From JAMCRM01 sp041685075 (GTDB taxonomy: Bacteria > Acidobacteriota > Terriglobia > Bryobacterales > Bryobacteraceae): a stretch of 16,749 bases of DNA. The position numbers and the translations under genes are program-made. Below the pieces are notes generated by a model, which ran no database searches, was not told the DNA's origin, and saw only the letters and a list, made by a program, of their open reading frames with translations. Shown here one piece after another: positions 5,945-12,564 of this stretch (the stretch's first letter is position 1; each line of letters begins with the position of its first letter). The stretch lies in assembly GCA_041685075.1 (NCBI GenBank), contig JAWLGN010000103.1, positions 1 through 16,749 on the forward strand, written 5' to 3'.

Positions 5945-6445
5945 TCAACCGGCCTTGGCTTCCGGCACGTACTCGCCTGGCCGGAAGGGGTCCACGCCGA
6001 ACCGGCTGGCCAGCGATTGGATCTCGCTCTTCCGGAAACCTTCGAGCGTCCACGATACGGTGCCGTCGCGCTCGATGAGAAAGGCCGAAGGGACGACCGA
6101 AATGCCGTAGGCGTTGCTGGCCGGATAACCTGCTGCATCGAGCAGCATAGGGAAGCTGATCCCGTAGCGGCGGCGAAAGTCTTTCGTCCACTCGGTGTTG
6201 TCCTGGGAGATCGCGTAGACTGCCACCGCGCCGCCGGCTGACTGCCCGGCTTCCTGATGGATGCGCTCCAGGAACGGCAGTTCCAGTTGGCACACCGGAC
6301 AGGTCACCTTGAAGAACACCAGCAGCACGGGCCCCTTGGCCAGCAACTCGTCCAGCGTCCTCGAACCGCCGTCCAACTCCCGCAGGTCGAAGCTCGGGGC
6401 GCGCTCCCCCACTCCCACGATGGCCTTTCGCCGCGCGGTGCCCAT
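5945..6445 (-). CDS. Thioredoxin-fold thiol oxidoreductase (TlpA/AhpC-TSA, redoxin family)
   Basis: A 166-residue thioredoxin-fold protein from Met at 6445. The order is GERAPSFDLREL, a strand reading GPVLLVFFKVT, the redox motif Cys49-Pro-Val-Cys52 followed by QLELPFL, a YAISQDN strand, the GISFPMLLDA block, and the cis-Pro segment VVPSAFLIERDG. The CxxC plus the N-terminal APxFxL block is typical of TlpA/ResA-like and AhpC-type redoxins, which reduce disulphides or peroxides; the exact substrate cannot be read. Without a signal peptide it would be cytoplasmic. In-frame starts further upstream (6460, 6517) would add residues that do not resemble a good signal sequence, and they fall in or before the promoter, so 6445 is preferred. 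It is divergent from rhamnose isomerase. Confidence 0.82.
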   Translation of the reverse strand: MGTARRKAIVGVGERAPSFDLRELDGGSRTLDELLAKGPVLLVFFKVTCPVCQLELPFLERIHQEAGQSAGGAVAVYAISQDNTEWTKDFRRRYGISFPMLLDAAGYPASNAYGISVVPSAFLIERDGTVSWTLEGFRKSEIQSLASRFGVDPFRPGEYVPEAKAG

Positions 6446-6446
6446 A

Positions 6447-6476
6447 GCCACAGTGTACATCGCCCAGGCGTATAAT
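6447..6476 (+). promoter_or_regulatory. Promoter for the rhamnose operon
   Basis: A perfect TATAAT -10 at 6471-6476 stands 24 bp before the rhaI ATG (6501), giving a predicted leader of about 18 bases. The best -35 with an 18-bp spacer is GCCACA at 6447-6452, a weak match, which suggests activator help. The -35 falls across the 5' edge of the divergent redoxin gene. Confidence 0.55.
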
Positions 6477-6499
6477 CGGACTGCACATCCGGGTGTCAA
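6472..6499 (-). promoter_or_regulatory. Divergent promoter for the redoxin gene
   Basis: A perfect TTGACA on the minus strand (6499-6494) is followed after 16 bp by GATTAT (6477-6472), a 4/6 match to the -10 box. A start near 6465 would leave about 20 leader bases to the redoxin ATG. It overlaps the plus-strand -10 box of rhaI, so polymerases could not occupy both at once. Confidence 0.45.
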
Positions 6500-6500
6500 T

Positions 6501-7685
6501 ATGCAGATAGTGAACAAGGTGATTCAGGCCCTCGACGCCTTTGCCATCGAACTACCCTCCTGGGGCTTCGCCAATACGGGGACGCGCTTTGGCAAGTTCC
6601 TCCAGCCCGGCGCGGCTGCCACCATCGAGGAAAAACTGGCCGATGCCGGCCAGGTACACCGCTTCACAGGCTGCTGCCCCAGCGTCGCGCTGCACGTGCT
6701 GTGGGATTTCCCGCGCGGCCGCGAGAGCGCCGCCGAAGTGATGGCGCTCGCCGGGAAGTACGGGGTGCGCATAGGGGCCATCAACCCCAACGTTTTCCAG
6801 GACCAGATCTACAAGCACGGCTCCTTCGGCAACCCCGACCCCGCGGTACGGCAGGCGGCGCTCGATCACATCCTGCAATCGGTCGAGATTGCCCGGGTTA
6901 CCGGCAGCCGCGATATCTCCCTCTGGTTCGCGGACGGTTCGAGCTACCCCGGCGCGGCCAACATCCGGCAGCGCCGCCAGTGGTTCCTCGAAAATCTCCA
7001 GGCCGTCCACGCGCGCCTCTCCCCCGCGCAGCGCATGCTGGTGGAGTACAAGCCCTTCGAGCCGTACTCCTACCACACGGACCTGGCCGACTGGGGCATG
7101 GCGCTGCTAGCCGCGCACTACGCCGGGCCGCAGGCCAAGGTACTGGTGGACACGGGCCACCACTACCAGGCGCAGAACATCGAGCAGATCGTCGCCTGGC
7201 TGCTGGCCGAAGACATGCTCGGCGGCTTCCACTTCAACGACCGCCGCTATGCCGACGACGACCTCACCCTGGGGTCCATCGATCCCTACCAGGTCTTCCG
7301 CATCTTCCACGAAATCAGCTATTTCGAGTGGGAGACCGGCCGGCGCGCCGATATTGCCTACATGGTGGATCAGAGCCACAACTTGAAGGACAAGATCGAG
7401 GAGATGATCCAGACGGCCATGAACGCGCAGGAACTCTACGCCAAGGCCGCGCTGGTGGACCACGAGACGCTCGCGGCGGCGCAGCAGAAGGCCGCGCTGG
7501 TGGATGCCGAGGAGTGCCTCCGGGCGGCCTTCGCCACCGACGTGCGGCCGGCAATCCGGGAGTGGCGCAAGTCCCGCGGTTTGCCGGAAGATCCGCTCGG
7601 CGCCTTCCGCGAAAGCGGCTACCAGCAGCGCATCGCCGCCGAGCGCGGCCCCCGCAATCGTGAGGCCGCCTCCAGCTACGCATAG
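6501..7685 (+). CDS. rhaI: L-rhamnose isomerase, Pseudomonas/Streptomyces type
   Basis: Interconverts L-rhamnose and L-rhamnulose in the cytoplasm. This 394-residue TIM-barrel enzyme opens with the subfamily block AIELPSWGFANTGTRF. Its metal-ligand set is Glu182, Asp217, His220, His244, Asp252, Asp254 and Asp290. These have the same spacing as the ligands I recall for Pseudomonas stutzeri L-rhamnose isomerase (219/254/257/281/289/291/327), so two-metal catalysis should be intact. It is unrelated in length and motif to E. coli RhaA. A C-terminal extension after about 320 is helical and charged. The ATG at 6501 is chosen because the conserved block begins 14 residues later and the TATAAT box lies just upstream; the frame is open further upstream as a shadow. 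The stop is 3 bp before the alpha-L-rhamnosidase gene. No kinase, aldolase or mutarotase is in the window. Confidence 0.9.
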   Translation: MQIVNKVIQALDAFAIELPSWGFANTGTRFGKFLQPGAAATIEEKLADAGQVHRFTGCCPSVALHVLWDFPRGRESAAEVMALAGKYGVRIGAINPNVFQDQIYKHGSFGNPDPAVRQAALDHILQSVEIARVTGSRDISLWFADGSSYPGAANIRQRRQWFLENLQAVHARLSPAQRMLVEYKPFEPYSYHTDLADWGMALLAAHYAGPQAKVLVDTGHHYQAQNIEQIVAWLLAEDMLGGFHFNDRRYADDDLTLGSIDPYQVFRIFHEISYFEWETGRRADIAYMVDQSHNLKDKIEEMIQTAMNAQELYAKAALVDHETLAAAQQKAALVDAEECLRAAFATDVRPAIREWRKSRGLPEDPLGAFRESGYQQRIAAERGPRNREAASSYA

Positions 7686-7688
7686 GCA

Positions 7689-10046
7689 ATGCTCATGAGA
7701 ACGCTTTCGATGGTTCTGATGTTGCTCAGCGCGGCGTCAGCGTGGGGCGCCGCTCCCCCGGTGCGGCCGGAGGCCTGGACGGCGCGATGGATATCGGTGC
7801 CGGATGCTCCGCCGCGCGACTACGGCGTCTATCACTTCCGCAAGCGCTTTGATCTCGCGGCCCGCCCCGCTTCTTTCGTCGTCCACGTGAGCGCCGACAA
7901 CCGCTACCAACTCTACGTGAACGGCCGCCGTGTTTCGTGGGGCCCGGCCGCCGGCGACCTCTTCCACTGGCGCTATGAAACGGTGGATCTCGCGCCGTAT
8001 CTCCAGCCGGGTCGCAACGTGCTGGCGGCGGTAGTGTGGAACTACGCAGGGCTGGCGCCGCAATCGCAGATCACGGACGAAACCGGCTTCCTGCTACAGG
8101 GCCACAGCGAGGCCGAGCGCGCCGTGGATACCGGCCGCGGCTGGAAGTGCGCGCGCAACCCGGCGTACTCGCCCGTCGAGCTGCCGCGCAAAGAGCTGCC
8201 CTACTACTTCGCCATCGGGCCGGGCGACCGCATCGACGGCGCGCGCTACCCCTGGGGATGGGAGCAGCCGGCGTTTAACGATTCCGGCTGGGCGGCGGCC
8301 CGCGAAGGACACCTGGCTGCGCCGCGCGAGGGACGCGACGCTCACAGCCGCTACATGCTGGTGCCGCGCCCCATCCCGGTTATGGAGGAGTCCGCCCAGC
8401 GCTTCGCCGCCGTGCGGCAGGCCGAAGGCGTGCGCCCGCCGGCGGACTTTCCGGCCCGCGCCGCGCCCCTCGAGATTCCCGCCCGCAGCCGCGCCCGGCT
8501 GCTGCTCGACCAGCGCCGCCTCACCACCGCCTTCCCCGAACTGGTCCTGAGCGGCGGCAAAGGCGCCTCCGTCACCCTGCGCTACGCCGAGGCGCTGTGG
8601 ATGCCCAACCGGCGCGACAAGGGACACCGCGACGAGATCGAGGGCAAGCTCATGCTCGGTTACAGCGATCAATTCGTCTCCGGCGGCGGCCGCCAGCGCC
8701 TCTATCGCCCGCTATGGTGGCGTACCTTTCGCTACGTCGAGGTAGCCGTCGAAACCGCAGCCGAGCCGCTGGTCCTCGACGACGTGCGCTCCGTCTATAC
8801 CGGCTATCCTTTCGAGCGTCGGGCGCGCTTCGAGGGCGGGGACGAGGAGCTCGCCCGCATCCTCGACGTCGGCTGGCACACCGCGCGCCTCTGCGCCCAC
8901 GAGACCTACATGGACTGCCCCTACTACGAGCAGCTCCAGTACGCCGGCGACACCCGCATCCAGGCGCTGGTATCGCTGTACATGAGCGGCGATGCCCGGC
9001 TGATGCGCAACGCCATCGAGCAGATCGATTCCACCCGCACCGCCGAAGGCGCCACCTACAGCCGCGGGCCCTCACGCCTGCAGCAGTACATCCCGCCCTT
9101 CTCCCTCTGGTGGATCGGGATGGTGCACGACTACTGGCGCTACGTCGACGATCCCGCCTTCGTCAGGCAGATGATTCCCGGGACGCGGGCGGTCGTGGCC
9201 TTCTTCGAAGCGCACCGGCAGGCCAACGGTTCGCTCGGCAAACTCCCATGGTGGAACTTCGTGGACTGGACCAGGCAGTGGAGGCATGGCGTGCCGCCGG
9301 AATCGGAGGAAGGTTCCTCGGCGCCGCGCGATCTCCAACTCCTGCTGGCTTACGGTTGGGCGGCCGAGATGGAGTCCGCCCTGGGCATCCCGGCGCTGGC
9401 GGCCGAATACCGCAAATCGGAAGCCCGGCTGCGCCAGACCATCCGGGACCTCTACTGGGATTCCGGCCGCCGGCTCTTCGCCGATACGCCCGCGCGGCGC
9501 GACTTCTCCCAGCACACCAACGCCCTGGCGGTGCTCGCCCGGGTGGTGGAGGGCGATGCGGCGCGCGACCTGGTCTCCCGCATCCTGGACGACCCCTCGC
9601 TGGTTCAATGCTCCATCTACTTCCGCTACTACCTGCACTCGGCGGTGCTCCGGGCAGGTCTGGGCGACCGCTATCTCGACCTGCTGGGCCAGTGGCGCAC
9701 CATGCTCTCCCGGGGGTTGACCACCTGGGCCGAACAACTCGATCCCACACGCTCGGACTGCCATGCCTGGGGATCCAGCCCCAACTACGAGGTCTTCCGC
9801 ACCATCCTGGGCATTGATTCCGCCGGGCAGGGCTTCAGCCGGGTGGTCGTGCGGCCCCACCTTGGGAAGCTCGAACGCGTAGCGGGAGCCATCCCACACC
9901 CCCGCGGCGAAGTGGCAGTGAGCCTCACGGTTCGGGGCGACAGGCTGGATGCCGAAATCGTGCTGCCGCCGGGCGTCGAAGGTGAGCTGGTATGGCGCGG
10001 TACAACGCGTAATCTAAGTGGGGGGATGAACAGATTAACCCTCTGA
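7689..10046 (+). CDS. Secreted alpha-L-rhamnosidase, GH78 family
   Basis: Releases terminal L-rhamnose from pectin side chains, glycosides or bacterial polysaccharides by inverting hydrolysis. The 785-residue protein has a signal peptide (1 to about 21), an N-terminal beta-sandwich with sugar-binding look (about 30-150, DNRYQLYVNGRR), a further beta domain (about 250-375), the (alpha/alpha)6 catalytic barrel (about 385-705) and a C-terminal beta domain. DCPYYEQLQYAGDTR corresponds to the family DCP...E...GD block; Glu414 is the likely general acid, with Asp409 and Asp421 alongside. TTWAEQ gives Glu682 as candidate base, followed by HAWGSSPNY (His692). These catalytic roles are by family analogy. 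The start may be Met1 or Met3 (7695), which is better spaced from AGG at 7684-7686. Coupling to rhaI by 3 bp indicates one operon for outside release and inside isomerisation. The product is probably periplasmic or exported. Confidence 0.9.
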   Translation: MLMRTLSMVLMLLSAASAWGAAPPVRPEAWTARWISVPDAPPRDYGVYHFRKRFDLAARPASFVVHVSADNRYQLYVNGRRVSWGPAAGDLFHWRYETVDLAPYLQPGRNVLAAVVWNYAGLAPQSQITDETGFLLQGHSEAERAVDTGRGWKCARNPAYSPVELPRKELPYYFAIGPGDRIDGARYPWGWEQPAFNDSGWAAAREGHLAAPREGRDAHSRYMLVPRPIPVMEESAQRFAAVRQAEGVRPPADFPARAAPLEIPARSRARLLLDQRRLTTAFPELVLSGGKGASVTLRYAEALWMPNRRDKGHRDEIEGKLMLGYSDQFVSGGGRQRLYRPLWWRTFRYVEVAVETAAEPLVLDDVRSVYTGYPFERRARFEGGDEELARILDVGWHTARLCAHETYMDCPYYEQLQYAGDTRIQALVSLYMSGDARLMRNAIEQIDSTRTAEGATYSRGPSRLQQYIPPFSLWWIGMVHDYWRYVDDPAFVRQMIPGTRAVVAFFEAHRQANGSLGKLPWWNFVDWTRQWRHGVPPESEEGSSAPRDLQLLLAYGWAAEMESALGIPALAAEYRKSEARLRQTIRDLYWDSGRRLFADTPARRDFSQHTNALAVLARVVEGDAARDLVSRILDDPSLVQCSIYFRYYLHSAVLRAGLGDRYLDLLGQWRTMLSRGLTTWAEQLDPTRSDCHAWGSSPNYEVFRTILGIDSAGQGFSRVVVRPHLGKLERVAGAIPHPRGEVAVSLTVRGDRLDAEIVLPPGVEGELVWRGTTRNLSGGMNRLTL

Positions 10047-10057
10047 GGCATGCCGCC

Positions 10058-10075
10058 GCTTATGATACGATAAGC
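10058..10075 (+). promoter_or_regulatory. 18-bp palindrome (candidate operator) before efflux operon
   Basis: GCTTAT-N6-ATAAGC is a perfect two-fold repeat 8 bp before the TolC-like ATG. It contains TATGAT (10061-10066), a 5/6 match to a -10 box, so a bound repressor would block the promoter. A clear -35 at normal spacing was not found. The size suits a TetR- or MarR-type dimer, but no regulator gene is in the window. Confidence 0.5.
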
Positions 10076-10082
10076 AGAAACA

Positions 10083-11429
10083 ATGCTCATCCGGACCGGC
10101 GTTTCCCGCGCGCTGGCCCTGCTGTTTGCGTCCGTACCGATCATCTGGGCCCAACCTGCCGAACCTGAGGCTATCGCGCTGGCCGAAGCGGTGGAATTGG
10201 CCCTGAAACGCCATCCGGACGTCGAAAAAGCCAGGGCCGCGGCAGACATTCTGAAAGGCAAGATTCGCGAAGTGAGGGCGCAGGCCCTTCCGGACGTGAA
10301 GATCCATTCGAGCTTCACGCGCTGGCGGGACCCTAGCCTGTTGAACGCCTCCGGGCTGGATAATTTTCCTCCGGAGTTGCGCAACGCCCTGGTGCCCTCG
10401 CCGGTGAACCTGTTCGACTACCACATCGCCGTCAATCAACCCGTCTACACCGCCGGGAAGGTGGGGAAGGCGATGCGCCTGGCTTCCGTAGAGGCCGAAG
10501 GCGCGCTGGCGGAGATCGACCGCGCCGAGCAGGACCTGGCGCTAGAGGTCACCCGGGCCTTTTACGGCCTGCTGTGGGCCGAACGCGCCGCCGAGCTGGC
10601 CGCCGAAACGCAGCGCCAGCGGGAGCTGCACGCCGATATGGCACGCACGCGCTTCAAGAACGGGGTGGCCACCGAAGTGGACGTGCTGCGCTCGGAAGTG
10701 GCGGTGGCCAATGGAGCGCCGGAACTGGTGCGCGCGCGCAACGCCGTGCGGCAGGCCCGCGCGCTGTTGAACTATTACCTGGCGCGCCCGCTCGATTTTC
10801 CCACCAAACCGGCCGGTGATTTCCATGACAGGCCGCTCGAAATGGACGGCCTCGATGGCCTGATGCAGGAAGCCACGCGGCGCCGTCCCGAGTTGGCCCG
10901 CCTGCGCATCGCCGAGCGCAGCGCCGGCGTGCAGCTCGACCTGGCGCGCTCGGAGAGCCGCATGAAGGTGGACTTTGCGGCTACTTACGGCATCAATTCG
11001 CGCCTGCCCTCGAACCTCGCGGATTCGCAGTTCACGCGCTGGACCGCGGGTTTCAACTTCACCTTACCGGTCTTCGACGGTTTCCGCCGCAGCGCCCTGG
11101 TCCAGCAGGCGGTGGCCGCGGAGCGCTCCGCGCGCCTGGAACGCCAGCGCGTCGAGGAGCAGGTGCGGCTGGCCCTGCAGCAGGGGCTCGATGAGATGAC
11201 CGCCGCCGCCGAGACCATTCGCGCCGCCCGCGCCAACGTCGCGCAGGCGGAACGGGTGCTCACCATGACCCAAAACAACTACAAGTACGGGGCCGCTACC
11301 ACGCTGGACATCGTCGACGCGCAGACCGCGCTCGCGGTGGCCCGCACCAACCTGCTGCGCGGACTGCACGACTACACCGCGGTGCGCGCCACGCTGCGCT
11401 GGACCGCGGGCATGTCCCCCTGGGAATAA
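10083..11429 (+). CDS. TolC-family outer-membrane efflux protein
   Basis: A 448-residue outer-membrane channel protein with a signal peptide ending near Ala23 (IIWA-QP). Two repeats of the OEP fold follow, each a long helical hairpin interrupted by beta strands: the first at about 30-235 (AIALAEAVELALKRHPDV is the classic opening; VNQPVYTAGKVGKA is the strand-to-helix turn) and the second at about 250-445 (FNFTLPVFDGFRRSALVQQA, then NNYKYGAATTLDIVDAQTAL). Such trimers form the exit duct of tripartite pumps. It is first in a three-gene operon, one base before the adaptor ATG. The ribosome site before the start is weak. No truncation is seen. The substrate class cannot be read. Confidence 0.92.
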   Translation: MLIRTGVSRALALLFASVPIIWAQPAEPEAIALAEAVELALKRHPDVEKARAAADILKGKIREVRAQALPDVKIHSSFTRWRDPSLLNASGLDNFPPELRNALVPSPVNLFDYHIAVNQPVYTAGKVGKAMRLASVEAEGALAEIDRAEQDLALEVTRAFYGLLWAERAAELAAETQRQRELHADMARTRFKNGVATEVDVLRSEVAVANGAPELVRARNAVRQARALLNYYLARPLDFPTKPAGDFHDRPLEMDGLDGLMQEATRRRPELARLRIAERSAGVQLDLARSESRMKVDFAATYGINSRLPSNLADSQFTRWTAGFNFTLPVFDGFRRSALVQQAVAAERSARLERQRVEEQVRLALQQGLDEMTAAAETIRAARANVAQAERVLTMTQNNYKYGAATTLDIVDAQTALAVARTNLLRGLHDYTAVRATLRWTAGMSPWE

Positions 11430-11430
11430 T

Positions 11431-12561
11431 ATGCCGAAACGCATCCCGATCCTACTCTGCGCTCTGATCTTGCTTGCCGTGGCTCCGGGTTGCCGCCGCC
11501 AGGAGGTGCACTCGGCGGCGCCCCCGGAGCTTCCACCGGTCCAGGCTGCGCTCCTGCGGGTGGAGCCGCGGCCGTTCACCCTTGCGGTGCCCATCACCGG
11601 CACCCTCTATTCCAACGCCCGCGTGGACGTGAAGGCCGAAACCGCCGGCCGGGTGGTGCGCTTCGATAAGAAAGAAGGCGACCCCGTGGCGGCCGGCGAA
11701 GTCGTCCTCTGGGTGGACGAGGAGAACTACAAGCTGGCGGTGCGGCAGGCCGAATCCGCCGTCCAGGTGGCCGAAGCGGTGCTCGAGAAGGCGCGCGTGC
11801 TCGAAGCCCACAGCAGTTCCGAACTCGAACGCGCCCGCAACCTGCTGGCCTCCGGCGGCATCACCGACCGCGACTTGAAAGCCGCCCGGGTGGCCGAACA
11901 GGACGCCCGCGCGCAGGTGTCCCTGGCTTCGGCACAGCTCGAACAGGCCCGCGCCGCTCTGAACGTGGCCCGCAAGCGCCTGCGCGATTGCGCCGTGCGC
12001 GCGCCGGTATCCGGCGAAATCCAGCGCAAGCACGTCAATCCCGGCGCCTACGTCGAGCCTTCCACCCCGGTCTTCACCCTGGTGGACAACAGCCGGCTGG
12101 AACTGGAAAGCGCCGTGGCCACGGCCGATCTTGGGGCCATCCGGCGCGGCCAGAAGGTGGTCTTCCGGGTCAACAGCTTTCCGGAGACGAATTTTGAAGG
12201 CGCGGTGGAAGAAATCAATCCTGCCATTGAAACGGAATCGCGCTCGGCGCGGGTGCGCATCCGCGTGGCCTCCTCGGGCTCAAAGCTGAAGTCCGGGATG
12301 TTCGTGCAGGGCGAGATTCTCACCGGCGTGACGTCGAACGCGCTCCTGGTGCCCCTGTCGGCCGTCTACCGCGACGATCGTTCGGCCAAAGAGGCGCGCG
12401 TCTTCGTCGTCGAGGACGGCCGCGCCGCCGCCCGCAAGGTAGCCCTCGGGCGCGAACGCGATCTTCAGGTGGAGATCGTCAAGGGCCTCCAGCCGGGTGA
12501 CGTCCTGGTGGCCGAGCAGAGCATCGAAATCGCTGAAGGCGTGCGCGTGGCGGCGCGGTAA
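11431..12561 (+). CDS. RND efflux periplasmic adaptor (AcrA/HlyD-type membrane fusion protein)
   Basis: A 376-residue adaptor that bridges the inner-membrane pump and the TolC-like duct. A hydrophobic N-terminus ends LAVAPGC, so Cys21 may be lipidated, although Pro before Gly makes the lipobox imperfect. The order is: half lipoyl domain (about 62-98, AETAGRVVRFDKKEGDPV), an alpha-helical hairpin (about 98-188) with ASGGITDRDLKAA at its tip, the second lipoyl half (about 190-222, VRAPVSGEIQ), a beta-barrel (about 225-300) and a membrane-proximal domain (about 305-376, ALLVPLSAVYRDD). It lies one base after the outer-membrane gene and 3 bp before the permease, so one transcript is clear. Confidence 0.93.
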   Translation: MPKRIPILLCALILLAVAPGCRRQEVHSAAPPELPPVQAALLRVEPRPFTLAVPITGTLYSNARVDVKAETAGRVVRFDKKEGDPVAAGEVVLWVDEENYKLAVRQAESAVQVAEAVLEKARVLEAHSSSELERARNLLASGGITDRDLKAARVAEQDARAQVSLASAQLEQARAALNVARKRLRDCAVRAPVSGEIQRKHVNPGAYVEPSTPVFTLVDNSRLELESAVATADLGAIRRGQKVVFRVNSFPETNFEGAVEEINPAIETESRSARVRIRVASSGSKLKSGMFVQGEILTGVTSNALLVPLSAVYRDDRSAKEARVFVVEDGRAAARKVALGRERDLQVEIVKGLQPGDVLVAEQSIEIAEGVRVAAR

Positions 12562-12564
12562 CCC

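Noticed and set aside
8597..9817. A 406-codon plus-strand frame inside the GH78 gene
   Set aside because: Arg/Pro/Ala-rich frame-shadow of the alpha-L-rhamnosidase with no ribosome site or domain.
7687..10090. Identical 10-mer CAATGCTCAT at the starts of the GH78 and TolC-like genes (7687 and 10081)
   Set aside because: It covers the start codon and two common codons, and flanks diverge at once, so chance is sufficient.
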